DNA from: JANXUC01 sp964619065
Lineage (GTDB): Bacteria; Acidobacteriota; Terriglobia; Terriglobales; Acidobacteriaceae
Length of the DNA stretch: 64,000 bases
Direction: 5' to 3'
Assembly (NCBI GenBank): GCA_964619065.1
Contig: CAZUCC010000021.1
Span: forward strand, 1-64,000
Part shown: piece by piece, positions 42,896 through 51,807 of the stretch
Layout of the letters: each line of letters begins with the position of its first letter
Numbering within the stretch: the stretch's first letter is position 1
Program-made: the position numbers and the translations under genes
Notes under the pieces: model-generated
Told to the model about the DNA's origin: nothing
Database searches by the model: none
The model's input: the letters and a program-made list of their open reading frames with translations, nothing else

Positions 42896-43576
42896 CTATT
42901 GTATGGCAATCAGCGGGAGCGATTGGTTGACCGCAAACAGTGCCAACTCGAGGCGCGTCGAGACACCTAGCTTGTCGAAAATGTTGCTCAAGTGGTGCTT
43001 GACCGTATCTTCGCTGATTTTAAAATGCTCGGCGATTTCCTTGTTGGCGAAGCCCGCAACGACGGCGGAAACAATCTCCAGCTCACGGGGTGTCAGCCCG
43101 AACTTGCGTTGCCGGGCTTCCTGCGCCGTAGTCTGCATGAGCGTACGCAGGTATTGCACTAAGTTGGAGACTTGCTCTCTGCCCACCCAATACTCGCCGT
43201 TCATCACCACGCGGATCGCTTGAATCAGCAGTTGCGTAGCCGAGTCTTTCAGCACCACCCCGCGGGCGCCAAGTTGCAGGGCTTCCACGATCTGGCTCTT
43301 TTCCGCCGCCGCAGTCAGCAGAATAATGCGGATGGATGCGCCCAGCGAACCCAGCTCACGGATTGCCTCGATCCCCGTTTGCTGCGGCATGGAGAGATCG
43401 AGAAGCAGCAAGTCGGGCTTGTGTTGTTTCACAAGCTTAACAGCCTCATTGCCGTTAGAGGCTTCAGCAATCACCTTAAAGCCGGGTTCGGCTTCGAGCA
43501 GGCGCTTGAGACCATCGCGAAAAATAGGATGATCATCGGCTAACAGAATGCGAATTTCTTGGGTGCTAGGATTCAT
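42896..43576 (-). CDS. NarL/LuxR-type response regulator
   Basis: About 226 residues. N-terminal receiver domain with LLADDHPIFRDGL (acid pocket), phosphoacceptor Asp in LLLDLSMPQQTG, and the Lys of GVVLKDSA; C-terminal LuxR helix-turn-helix LTPRELEIVSAVVAGFANKE and TVKHHLSNIFDKLGVS. Overlaps the histidine kinase stop by 11 bases, so the two are translationally coupled and surely form one system. Its targets are not shown, but the Flp pilin gene directly downstream is a candidate. Confidence 0.92.
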   Translation of the reverse strand: MNPSTQEIRILLADDHPIFRDGLKRLLEAEPGFKVIAEASNGNEAVKLVKQHKPDLLLLDLSMPQQTGIEAIRELGSLGASIRIILLTAAAEKSQIVEALQLGARGVVLKDSATQLLIQAIRVVMNGEYWVGREQVSNLVQYLRTLMQTTAQEARQRKFGLTPRELEIVSAVVAGFANKEIAEHFKISEDTVKHHLSNIFDKLGVSTRLELALFAVNQSLPLIAIQ

Positions 43577-45347
43577 AGGAGGATTCCGGCTTGGTGGAAA
43601 CACTGACTTCGAGACGCGCGCCTTGGCCCGGATTCGATTCTATCGTGAGTTCCCCGGCAATGAAACGTACTCGCTCCTTAATTACTACTGGGCCCTTGCG
43701 AACCGCTTCCATCTCGTTTTGAGACATTCGTCCCGAAAAATCAAAGCCTTTGCCGTCGTCTTCGACGGTGAGCTTGCAGGAGCCGTTGATCGCTCCCAGG
43801 CGTACCAGAACATGTTTGGCCTGGCTGTGCTTGCGGACGTTGACGAGAGCTTCCTGCGTGATGCGCGCCAGTTCGCGGCACACACGCGGCGGTTGGCCCG
43901 CATCGTCCACTTCGGTCAGAAAGCGGGCTTGAATTCCAGTCTCGCGCTGAAAGCGTTCCACAGTATCGGCGAGGAAGCCGGGAAGACGTTTCCCGTCGAC
44001 ATCTAGCGACTTCATCTGTTGCATGAGCTCGCGCAGCTTGAGCACTTCCTCGCGCAGCAGCCCCTGAATGCGTCCGAGCTCGCCAGCAAAGGAGTTCGTC
44101 TGACTCTCGGCCTGGCGGCGCAGGATATCGACTTGCATCTCCATGGCAATCAGCGATTGCACTGCGCCGTCATGGAGTTCCCGTGCCACGCGCGCGCGCT
44201 CGACGGCCCCGGCACGCTGGCGCAAGCGCCGCAACAGGAAAACGTTGTAGACGGCGGGGCCCACTTGGTCCAGCAGCTCCCGCAGAAACCGTAATTCCTC
44301 TTCGCTTCCGGCAAAGTTCTCCGGGTCATGCAAAAAAATCCGGCCCGTCCATTCTTCCCCAAAAGCAAAGTCCACCCCGGCAATGGATCTCACATCGGTC
44401 TCGCCGGCAAGCTGGGTGGCATAGGCGCACGGCAAGCTGCGAAGCCGGTTACCCTTGCGATCCAGTCCAGCGGCGGACCAAAGGCCGTGGCTTGGCTCCG
44501 CGTACCAGACAACCGCCGGGGTTTCAAACAGGTATTTCTCGCGATCCAGCACGGTTGCGCTTTCCCATTGGAACGGACGCTCGGCCTCCAGTACACCGGC
44601 GAACATCCGGAAGCCCTTATTCTCCAACGCTGCGATCCGCACGCTACGCGCGCGATAAAGATGGCCGATGTCCCGCAGCACCGCTTGCAGCGTGGCGGTC
44701 ATGCCCGCCTCGACCCGGGCCTTGCTCAGCATGGTGGTGATCACGGTTTTTTCCGCGCGCAGCTGTTTCTGCTGCTCGCCCAGATACCCCAACAGCAAAG
44801 CCATAACGGGCAATGCTACCAGGCGCTCAAAAAAACGGCTGGTGTCCAGCTCCGGCGGCACATTCGTCACCAGGTGAAGATGGATGAGCAAATACGCCTC
44901 TGCCCCAGGCAGGATGACCGCAACCAGGGCGGTGGCCAGCGTCTCCCACAGACCCCAGCGGTAAGCTGCTGCCAGTATCGAGAAAAAGAAGAACAAGAAA
45001 AATGGGCTGGTGCGAGAAGTGGAAAAAGCGGCGATCAGCGCCGGCCAAATAGTATCGGCGGCGTGCACCAGAAACACGAACGAATCCGAGGAATCCCGGC
45101 GATACCGGAACAACAACATAACCGTCACCGAGAAGGCCAGGTAGACGGTCACCAGCAAATAAGCATTCGTCGAGTGGTATCCCGCATCGCCCGAGCGAAA
45201 CCACATCGCGAACAGGGCCGCAATCGCAAGAAACACACGGGAAGTGGCGAGCCAGCGCTCAATGCGCCTCCGCTCTTCCGGACTCGTCGGCGCGCGCCTA
45301 TGCCAGAAATTCTTTTGACGCCGAAGCGCCCCGAGCACCCGCATCAT
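43566..45347 (-). CDS. NarX-type sensor histidine kinase
   Basis: 593 residues. Six membrane helices (~30-190) form a MASE-like anchor; a GAF domain (~225-370) follows; the dimerisation helix carries the phospho-His in RVARELHDGAVQSLIA (HisKA_3), and the ATPase domain has RITQEALVNVRKHSQAKH (N-box) and EDDGKGFDF. This is the NarX/DegS class partnered with NarL-type regulators, here the overlapping gene. The sensed signal is unknown. Confidence 0.92.
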   Translation of the reverse strand: MMRVLGALRRQKNFWHRRAPTSPEERRRIERWLATSRVFLAIAALFAMWFRSGDAGYHSTNAYLLVTVYLAFSVTVMLLFRYRRDSSDSFVFLVHAADTIWPALIAAFSTSRTSPFFLFFFFSILAAAYRWGLWETLATALVAVILPGAEAYLLIHLHLVTNVPPELDTSRFFERLVALPVMALLLGYLGEQQKQLRAEKTVITTMLSKARVEAGMTATLQAVLRDIGHLYRARSVRIAALENKGFRMFAGVLEAERPFQWESATVLDREKYLFETPAVVWYAEPSHGLWSAAGLDRKGNRLRSLPCAYATQLAGETDVRSIAGVDFAFGEEWTGRIFLHDPENFAGSEEELRFLRELLDQVGPAVYNVFLLRRLRQRAGAVERARVARELHDGAVQSLIAMEMQVDILRRQAESQTNSFAGELGRIQGLLREEVLKLRELMQQMKSLDVDGKRLPGFLADTVERFQRETGIQARFLTEVDDAGQPPRVCRELARITQEALVNVRKHSQAKHVLVRLGAINGSCKLTVEDDGKGFDFSGRMSQNEMEAVRKGPVVIKERVRFIAGELTIESNPGQGARLEVSVSTKPESSYES

Positions 45348-45612
45348 GTAACCAGCCCCGATCCCCGGGCACTATTATGCCATCTCCCGGGCCAAGGGAG
45401 TGTGGCGCGGGAAGGTGGACCCCAGGATATATCGCAGAAATATGTGGCGCGGACACTCTTGTCCGCGAGGTCTGGGGAGGGCTTGCCAGTCGTCAGTTTT
45501 GGGAAGACCATGGGTCTCCCGGTCAAGAAGAATCAGAACGTGGGGCGGCGCAGCTTGCTCCGCCGAAACTCCATAATGTTAGCGTTTCGAAATGAACTGA
45601 ACTTTAGCCCTG
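45348..45612. other. Intergenic region with compact hairpin
   Basis: 265 bases between the kinase start and the rlmN end. Contains the hairpin at 45448-45467; otherwise no coding or structural signal. Confidence 0.4.
45448..45467. repeat. Compact hairpin, 8-bp perfect stem
   Basis: cgcggaca and tgtccgcg pair around the loop ctct. Same family as 23195, 24869 and 42363. Confidence 0.75.
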
Positions 45613-46743
45613 TCACGAGGCCGACACCGTTCGCTTCAACTGCCCGCAAGCCGCGAAAATATCCCGTCCTCTCGGCCGGCGAATGAACGTTGGAACTCCG
45701 CCTTCAATGAGAGTTTTTTGGAATGCCAGCACTTGACTCGGCTCCGGGGTCTGAAACGGAATCTCAGGTCCCGGGTTCCAGGCAATCAGATTCACTTTGG
45801 CGCGGATACCGCGAATCAGCTGCAAAACTTCGCGGGCGTTCTCCATGGAATCATTCACGCCGCTCAGGAGCACATACTCAAATGTCACTACGTCCCGCGA
45901 GCGCAGAGGAAACTCGCGCGCCGCTTGCATGAGCAGCCCAAGATTCCACTTGCGATTGATGGGCATGATGCGTGAGCGAATCTCATCGTTGGGCGCGTTG
46001 AGTGAAATCGCCAGCCTCGGGCGCACCGGCTCTCCCGCGAAATCTTGAATACGCGGCACAATTCCCGCCGTGGACACCGTCATGCGCGAAGCGGGAATGC
46101 CCACGCCCTCCACCAGCAGCCGCACCGCTTTGATGAAGTTGTCGTAGTTGAGAAACGGCTCGCCCATTCCCATGAAAACAAGATTGATACGATCCCGCCG
46201 CGGCACAGCCTGATTGTCCTTGAGCACCGCGCATACCTGCCCGATAATTTCGCCCGCCGTCAGATTCCGTTTTACCCCGAGCAGCGCCGTAAGACAAAAC
46301 TGGCAATCGACCGCACACCCAACCTGACTCGAAACACAAATCGAAGCTCGCCGCCACGAATGGTTTTGCGGCAGTACGGCATCGTCGACCGGAGGATCCT
46401 CGGTCACGCTCCCATCGCCTTCCTCGCCGCCATCACCTTCCGGCATCCACACCGTTTCCACGCTCTGGGCATCCGGGAAGCTCATCAAATAACGCACCGT
46501 GCCATCCCTGGAGACAAACTTGTTTTCAATTTTAGGCATCCCCACCACGAGTCCGTCCGCGCCAAGCGCCTGACGAAATGCAAGCGGCAGGGTTGTGAAG
46601 TCCTCCACGCTTTCTACACGCTCCCCGTAAAGCGCCTGGAAGAGTTGGCGAGCCCGGTAGGCGGGTTCTCCGGCCTGCTTCACAAGCTGGCTAAGCTCTT
46701 GAAAATCAAGGCCTAAGAGCGTGAGTGGCAATTTTGAAGTCAT
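45613..46743 (-). CDS. rlmN: Dual-specificity 23S rRNA/tRNA adenine-C2 methyltransferase
   Basis: Radical-SAM methyltransferase that methylates C2 of A2503 in 23S rRNA and A37 in some tRNAs. 376 residues. The iron-sulfur motif is GCAVDCQFC (CxxxCxxC, ~145-153), preceded by the usual CVSSQVGC; FMGMGEPFLNYDN and STAGIVPRI are conserved, and FAACGQL holds the C-terminal active Cys. An unusual acidic insertion, EGDGGEEGDGSVTEDPPVDD, lies before the SAM motif (~102-121). Stand-alone gene. Confidence 0.93.
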   Translation of the reverse strand: MTSKLPLTLLGLDFQELSQLVKQAGEPAYRARQLFQALYGERVESVEDFTTLPLAFRQALGADGLVVGMPKIENKFVSRDGTVRYLMSFPDAQSVETVWMPEGDGGEEGDGSVTEDPPVDDAVLPQNHSWRRASICVSSQVGCAVDCQFCLTALLGVKRNLTAGEIIGQVCAVLKDNQAVPRRDRINLVFMGMGEPFLNYDNFIKAVRLLVEGVGIPASRMTVSTAGIVPRIQDFAGEPVRPRLAISLNAPNDEIRSRIMPINRKWNLGLLMQAAREFPLRSRDVVTFEYVLLSGVNDSMENAREVLQLIRGIRAKVNLIAWNPGPEIPFQTPEPSQVLAFQKTLIEGGVPTFIRRPRGRDIFAACGQLKRTVSAS

Positions 46744-46943
46744 GCGGTGAAAGACTGCATCCTGCTGATTCTAGACTACATCAGACCACTAGACAGCGCG
46801 CCATGTGCGATTCTTGGCGATTTTCGAGGCGTATCTCTAACACATTGAAAACACAGGACGTATCTCCACTTGCTAAGTAGCTCGCCTGTGTACAATGGAA
46901 TAGGCCTCCCAGCTCCCGCCTCTGAAGGATTTTACAAACTGTT

Positions 46944-48221
46944 ATGACTGACGGACCACGCAACATTCGTCGTGAAGTGCTTCCGAACGGGCTCACTGTT
47001 ATCACGGAAGAGATGCAACACGTGCGCTCGATCTCCGTGGGCATCTGGGTGAAGACGGGGTCGCGCGACGAAGAGGCGCAGCAGAACGGCATCTCGCACT
47101 TCATTGAGCACATGCTCTTCAAAGGAACCAAGCACCGTACGGCCGAAGACATTGCGCGGCAGGTGGATTCGCTCGGCGGCAACATGGACGCCTTCACCGC
47201 CAAGGAATGCATTTGCTTCACCGCCAAGGTGCTGGATGAGCATTTGTCGGGGGCGATGGACATCCTCAGTGACCTGGTGTTGAACCCGCTGTTCGAAGCA
47301 AAAGACATCAACCGCGAGCGCGGCGTCATCCTCGAAGAGATCAAGATGGACGAAGACAACCCGGACTACCTCGTGCATGAGATCTTCACACAAAGTTTTT
47401 GGAAAGATCACCCGCTGGGCAAGCCGATTCTGGGAACCAAGGAAACGGTAAAGCGTTTTGAACAGCCCGTGGTATCAGAGTTTTATGGGCAGCGATTTTA
47501 TCCCGGCAACATGATCGTTGCCGCCGCGGGAAATTTGAAGCACAAACAATTTCTGGACATGATTCGCAAGCACTTCCAGGACATGAAGCCCGGCAGCAAT
47601 GGGCATGTGAGCACCGCACCCAAGATTGTGCCGCGCATCACCATGCGCAACAAGAAGGCGTTAGAACAGGTGCAGCTCTGCGTGGGCGTGCCGGCGTATC
47701 CCATCGCGCATGAGAAGCGTTTCGTCTGCTACGTGTTGAACACGGTGCTGGGCGGCGGAATGAGTTCTCGGCTCTTTCAAAACATTCGCGAGAAGCAGGG
47801 GCTGGCGTATTCCATCTATAGCGATCTGAATCCCTACCGCGACACGGGCTGCCTGTCGGTGTATGCAGGCACGTCGCGGGAATCGGCGGTAAAGCTGGTC
47901 GAGTCGGTGGTAGCGGAATTCCGCAAGCTCAAGACAGAGCCGGTCCCCGCCGACGAGTTGCGGCGAGCGAAAGATCAGCTCAAGGGCAGCCTGGTTCTAA
48001 GCTTGGAATCGAGCATGTCCTGCATGTCCAACCTGGCGCGCCAGGAGATGTACTTCGACCGCTTCTACGGGATCGATGACCTGATTGGTCTGATCGAGAA
48101 AGTAACTTCCGAGGAGCTGCTGACGCAAGCACGAGAGTTCTTCCAGGGTGAGGCCATCGCGGTCACGGTGCTGGGAAATTTGAATGGGTTGAAGTTGTCG
48201 CGGAATCAGTTGGCCTGCTAG
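46944..48221 (+). CDS. M16 family zinc peptidase (processing-peptidase type)
   Basis: 425 residues. The inverted zinc motif HFIEH lies at ~53-57 with the third Glu in VILEEIKMDEDNP about 75 residues on, making the N-terminal half catalytic; the second half (GMSSRLFQNIREKQGLAYSI) carries the family's Arg-Tyr substrate-binding block. Single-domain-pair bacterial members are cytoplasmic or periplasmic processing peptidases such as those near pnp; no signal peptide here. Downstream end is followed by a 348-base gene-free stretch. Confidence 0.9.
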   Translation: MTDGPRNIRREVLPNGLTVITEEMQHVRSISVGIWVKTGSRDEEAQQNGISHFIEHMLFKGTKHRTAEDIARQVDSLGGNMDAFTAKECICFTAKVLDEHLSGAMDILSDLVLNPLFEAKDINRERGVILEEIKMDEDNPDYLVHEIFTQSFWKDHPLGKPILGTKETVKRFEQPVVSEFYGQRFYPGNMIVAAAGNLKHKQFLDMIRKHFQDMKPGSNGHVSTAPKIVPRITMRNKKALEQVQLCVGVPAYPIAHEKRFVCYVLNTVLGGGMSSRLFQNIREKQGLAYSIYSDLNPYRDTGCLSVYAGTSRESAVKLVESVVAEFRKLKTEPVPADELRRAKDQLKGSLVLSLESSMSCMSNLARQEMYFDRFYGIDDLIGLIEKVTSEELLTQAREFFQGEAIAVTVLGNLNGLKLSRNQLAC

Positions 48222-48569
48222 CGGCCGACCACCCCGCTATTGCAGGGCTATTTGCGGCCGCTGATCGATAGCCGAAAGTCGTTGATCGCTCTCACCAGAT
48301 GTGTTCCGAACCAGAGAGCACACTAGAGCTCCACCTCTAAGAACCTTACGACCTTGAAATTCTCAATTTTGCAGATCCCTCCTCTTTCGTTGGCTCAGGG
48401 TCGGGATGAAAACACAGATAGGAGCCTTCAACAAACCCCTAGAACATGTTGGATCAACACCACGGAATTTCAAGGGTTACTGCGGGCGTGTTAGCCTGAA
48501 TTGATCCGGCTCAAGTGTGAGCAGCGCCCCGCGTTCAGCGGCTGCGTAGTCCGGAGCTGACGAAATCTT
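48222..48569. other. Gene-free region with palindromic arms
   Basis: 348 bases. Arms agcggccg (48220-48227) and cggccgct (48255-48262) are complementary around a 27-base middle; the arms contain a NotI-like palindrome and may terminate the M16 transcript. The remainder shows no coding frame. Confidence 0.35.
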
Positions 48570-50225
48570 ATGGCAGATACTGGGTTCAAGGTGGTGATTT
48601 TTTCAGGAAGTTCTCCGCGGAAGATCGCTCAGATCATTTCCCGGATTCAGCGCGAAGCCTCACCCGCCTTGGTTTGCGGAGTCCTCTATGAGCGCCGACC
48701 CGCAAAGACAAGGGCACAGCGAATCAAGATGTGGAGGAAAAAACTAAGTCAGCCTGGTTACTGGCGATATGCGTTACACCGTGTTCGAGGCATCGTTCGT
48801 GAGCAGTTGTTCTCCCTTGGAGAGGCGCTCTTGCGGTTCATGCATGCAGCGCCCCGCTATCCGAATGGAGCGCCAGGAGACAGCCTGAATCTCCTGCAGG
48901 AGCAAGGCAAACAGACTGGAATCCAAGTGCTGGTTACGCCGGATATACATTCCGCCGAGGCGCTCGCTTTTGTGCGAGACCTGGGCGCTGACTTGGGTCT
49001 TGTGTATGGCACGGGAATTCTCAAGCCCGAGCTTTTTACCATTCCGAAACAGGATTCGATCAATATTCATAAACGTAAGGTCCCGGATTACCGGGGCGGC
49101 GGGCCTATTGGATTATGGGAGATGCTCGACAGCCAAAAGGAGATTGGGGTTACCGTTCATCGTGTGGAAGCGAAAGTTGACGTCGGCAGCGTGATCCGGG
49201 AGGCGACGATTTCCATCGACCCTTACGACAGTCTCGAAAGCCTCGCGTTGAAAGCCGACGTTGTAGGAAATGATTTGATCGTTGCGGCTGTGCGTGACTT
49301 TGCGAACGGAACCGTTCAGGAAAAACCGCAGACCGGCCCAGGGAAAACTTACCGACGGCCCGCGCCAGAAGCCATGCTGGAATACGAAAAGCGTCTTGCA
49401 GCTATGCGTTCTCCGTTCCAGCCTGTGTACGGCCGGCCGCTTTGGAAGTTGTTTCTCAAGTCAATGCTCTTCGCGCTCCCTCTCACCGTTCGTAACTGGG
49501 GGAGACGACTGCGCGGAGAATTCCCCGTGATGATCTTATTTCATCATTTAGTAAGTGACCGCCCGCACCGCATGGGCGTCGCCACAGACTATTTTCTGCG
49601 GCAGGTGGATTACCTTAAGCGACACTATCGCGTCGTGAGTCTAGCCGAGGCCGTACAACTCGCGAAGAGTGGTCCCATTCGTATTCCAACGGTCGCAATC
49701 ACATTTGATGATGGATACGCTGATAATTACATCAACCTTCGGGCGGTAACGGAAGCGGAGGATGTGCCTGTATGCTTTTTCATCTCAACCCAATACATTT
49801 CGAATGGCGAGGAATTTTTTCACGACCGCCGAGTGAACCAAGCTGGATTTGTACCCTGCACCTGGGAGCAAATACGCGGTCTTCAACAAAGCGGGATTGA
49901 AATCGGGAGTCACACGCGAAATCATGCCGATTGCGGCTCGACCGATCTTGATTTCTTGCGCAGCGAGATTCAGGGATCGCGGGAAGACCTGCAACAAAAC
50001 CTGGGTATGGCGATCCCCTTTTTTTCGTTCCCATTCGGACTCCACGTCAATATCTCGTCCCCGGCAGCCGAGATTGCGCAAGAATCTTTTCCTTATGTTT
50101 TTTCCGCATTTGGGGGGAGTAACTTTCCATCGGGCGATCAAAGAATCTTTAAACGCTGCCCTTTCCCGTTGAATTTATGGGAGTTGGAGTTACAAATGCA
50201 GTCAGTATTAGAGGGCGGCGGCTAA
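48570..50225 (+). CDS. Formyltransferase - NodB polysaccharide deacetylase fusion
   Basis: 551 residues with two sugar-modifying modules. Residues ~1-270: folate-dependent formyltransferase domain with Asn and His in SINIHKRKVPDYRGGGP (~163-179) and the Asp of KVDVGSVI. Residues ~315-551: NodB carbohydrate deacetylase, metal motifs TFDDGYADN (~377-385) and SHTRNH (~446). In lipid A Ara4N synthesis separate ArnA and ArnD enzymes first formylate, then remove the formyl group; here the two activities are one protein, suggesting formylation and deformylation of an aminosugar carrier. No arn-like partner genes are next to it. Confidence 0.88.
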   Translation: MADTGFKVVIFSGSSPRKIAQIISRIQREASPALVCGVLYERRPAKTRAQRIKMWRKKLSQPGYWRYALHRVRGIVREQLFSLGEALLRFMHAAPRYPNGAPGDSLNLLQEQGKQTGIQVLVTPDIHSAEALAFVRDLGADLGLVYGTGILKPELFTIPKQDSINIHKRKVPDYRGGGPIGLWEMLDSQKEIGVTVHRVEAKVDVGSVIREATISIDPYDSLESLALKADVVGNDLIVAAVRDFANGTVQEKPQTGPGKTYRRPAPEAMLEYEKRLAAMRSPFQPVYGRPLWKLFLKSMLFALPLTVRNWGRRLRGEFPVMILFHHLVSDRPHRMGVATDYFLRQVDYLKRHYRVVSLAEAVQLAKSGPIRIPTVAITFDDGYADNYINLRAVTEAEDVPVCFFISTQYISNGEEFFHDRRVNQAGFVPCTWEQIRGLQQSGIEIGSHTRNHADCGSTDLDFLRSEIQGSREDLQQNLGMAIPFFSFPFGLHVNISSPAAEIAQESFPYVFSAFGGSNFPSGDQRIFKRCPFPLNLWELELQMQSVLEGGG

Positions 50226-50251
50226 GTTCCTCGCCTGCGGGTGGCACAAAA

Positions 50252-50326
50252 TGGTGGGCGCTGTAGGATTTGAACCTACGACTTCCACCGTGTGAAGGTG
50301 GCACTCTACCGCTGAGTTAAGCGCCC
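50252..50326 (-). tRNA. tRNA-Val(CAC)
   Basis: Read on the minus strand, GGGCGCT at the 5' end pairs with AGCGCCC before an encoded ACCA. The anticodon arm CCACC-TTCACAC-GGTGG gives anticodon CAC, reading GUG. The TTCAAAT loop and the usual D-arm are present. Confidence 0.96.
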
Positions 50327-50450
50327 ACTGGCAGTGTCGCGATTATACCAAAGTAACGTTTCCAAGACCCGCCGCAGGCATGGTAGCCTGAACTCGGTCC
50401 GGCCTCGACCGGCTGCTCGTAAGTTGTTGTTTTGCTGAGGGTTTCAGCTC

Positions 50451-51248
50451 ATGTCTGGCGACAAATCGACAATCCGTCCGCCCCAAATCAAGGGTGCGTC
50501 CCAGAGTGGGACCAGCGCTCCCGCCGTGCAACTTTCGCGGGGGAACGGGGTTTCTACAAGTGTGAGCAGTGTTGCGTTGAATGGGGCTTTGGGCGGCACC
50601 ACGGACCGGAGCCTCCTGGCGGGAGCTGCGGCGATCTCAAAGTCTAGCCCCGAAAGCTTGCCGTCGAGTGCGGCGGACGCCGGCAGCGACGCTGAGGTCA
50701 TGCTGCGCGTGAAGGCGGGCGATGACGACGCGTTTGATTATCTGGTGCAGAAGTACCGGCGTCCGATGATGCACTTTATGTATCGGACGACGCGCACAGT
50801 GGCTGTTGCGGAAGACTTGGCGCAGGAAGTGTTTCTTCGCGTGTACCGCTCGCGGCAGAGTTATGAAGCGAGTGCGAAGTTTACGACTTGGCTCTATCGC
50901 ATTGCGACCAATCTCGCGATGAATCACACGCGCGACACGAAGCACGAGCGTCCCGAGAACACGGTAAGCGTGGACGCGAAGAATGAAGAGACCGGGCTCG
51001 GTTTCGATGTGGCCGACAGTTCGCTGACGGTGGAACAGAATTTGCTGCGGCGGGAGCGGTTGATGGCAATTCGAGAGCGCGTGCTGGCGCTCCCGGATAA
51101 GCAGAGGACGGCCGTGCTGATGCACAAGTATCAGGCAATGGATTACAAGCAGATCGCGGAGATACTGAAACTGAGTGAATCCGCGACCAAGTCATTGTTG
51201 TTCCGCGCATATGAAACACTGCGACAAGAATTAAAGGAATTTGTGTGA
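50451..51248 (+). CDS. ECF sigma factor (RpoE-like) with N-terminal extension
   Basis: 265 residues. The first ~75 are Ser/Gly/Ala-rich with no domain. Sigma region 2 follows (DAFDYLVQKYRRPMMHFMYR, then AEDLAQEVFLRVYRSR and TWLYRIATNLAMN), and region 4 is ALPDKQRTAVLMHKYQAMD and SESATKSLLFRAYETLR. The stop overlaps a possible GTG start (51245) of the zinc-binding anti-sigma gene, so the two are coupled. Presumably redirects RNA polymerase in an envelope stress response; the promoter targets are not identified. Confidence 0.92.
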   Translation: MSGDKSTIRPPQIKGASQSGTSAPAVQLSRGNGVSTSVSSVALNGALGGTTDRSLLAGAAAISKSSPESLPSSAADAGSDAEVMLRVKAGDDDAFDYLVQKYRRPMMHFMYRTTRTVAVAEDLAQEVFLRVYRSRQSYEASAKFTTWLYRIATNLAMNHTRDTKHERPENTVSVDAKNEETGLGFDVADSSLTVEQNLLRRERLMAIRERVLALPDKQRTAVLMHKYQAMDYKQIAEILKLSESATKSLLFRAYETLRQELKEFV

Positions 51249-51256
51249 GGTCTACT

Positions 51257-51793
51257 ATGAAGTGCGATGAAGTACGGGAAATGATGCTCAGCCTGGATGC
51301 CGGGTCGCTCGAACTTCCAGCTGAAATGCAGGAGCACTTGCAGGTATGTGCGCCTTGCACGGCGCAGTTGCAGGAGTTTCGGCAGACCATGGCTCTGCTC
51401 GATGAGTGGGAAGCACCGGAACCGTCAGTGTATTTTGATACGCGGCTGCAAGCGCGCCTGCGTGAAGAAAAAGCGTCCGAGAGCGCTCGGGCACGTGGCT
51501 GGTTTGGCTGGTTGCCGCGCCCGGCTCTGACAGCCATGGCTGCGCTGCTGGTGGCAGTTGGAGTGGGGATTGTCAGCATGCACCGGCCTGTTTCTGGAGC
51601 GGGCGACGTGGCGGTGAATACATCATCTGCGGCAGGGAATCCCTCCGTACAACGCGGTACGGCTGTGGGCGATTTGCAGACGCTGGATAACGATGACGAT
51701 TTGTACGCCAATTTTGACGTGCTGGATGATCTTGACAGCCAGCAGAATTCGACCACAAACCAGTACGGGAACAGTGATCAGGTGGAGAATTAA
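51257..51793 (+). CDS. Zinc-binding anti-sigma factor (zf-HC2/ZAS)
   Basis: 178 residues. An N-terminal ZAS zinc domain with C3 in MKCDEVREMM and HLQVCAPC (HxxxCxxC, ~27-34) precedes a single membrane helix (ALTAMAALLVAVGVGIVSM, ~95-113) and an acidic periplasmic tail (DNDDDLYANFDVLDDLD). It should hold the ECF sigma factor at the membrane. ATG 51257 is used; GTG 51245 overlapping the sigma stop would add four residues. Confidence 0.9.
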   Translation: MKCDEVREMMLSLDAGSLELPAEMQEHLQVCAPCTAQLQEFRQTMALLDEWEAPEPSVYFDTRLQARLREEKASESARARGWFGWLPRPALTAMAALLVAVGVGIVSMHRPVSGAGDVAVNTSSAAGNPSVQRGTAVGDLQTLDNDDDLYANFDVLDDLDSQQNSTTNQYGNSDQVEN

Positions 51794-51807
51794 GGAGATT
51801 TGAAAGC

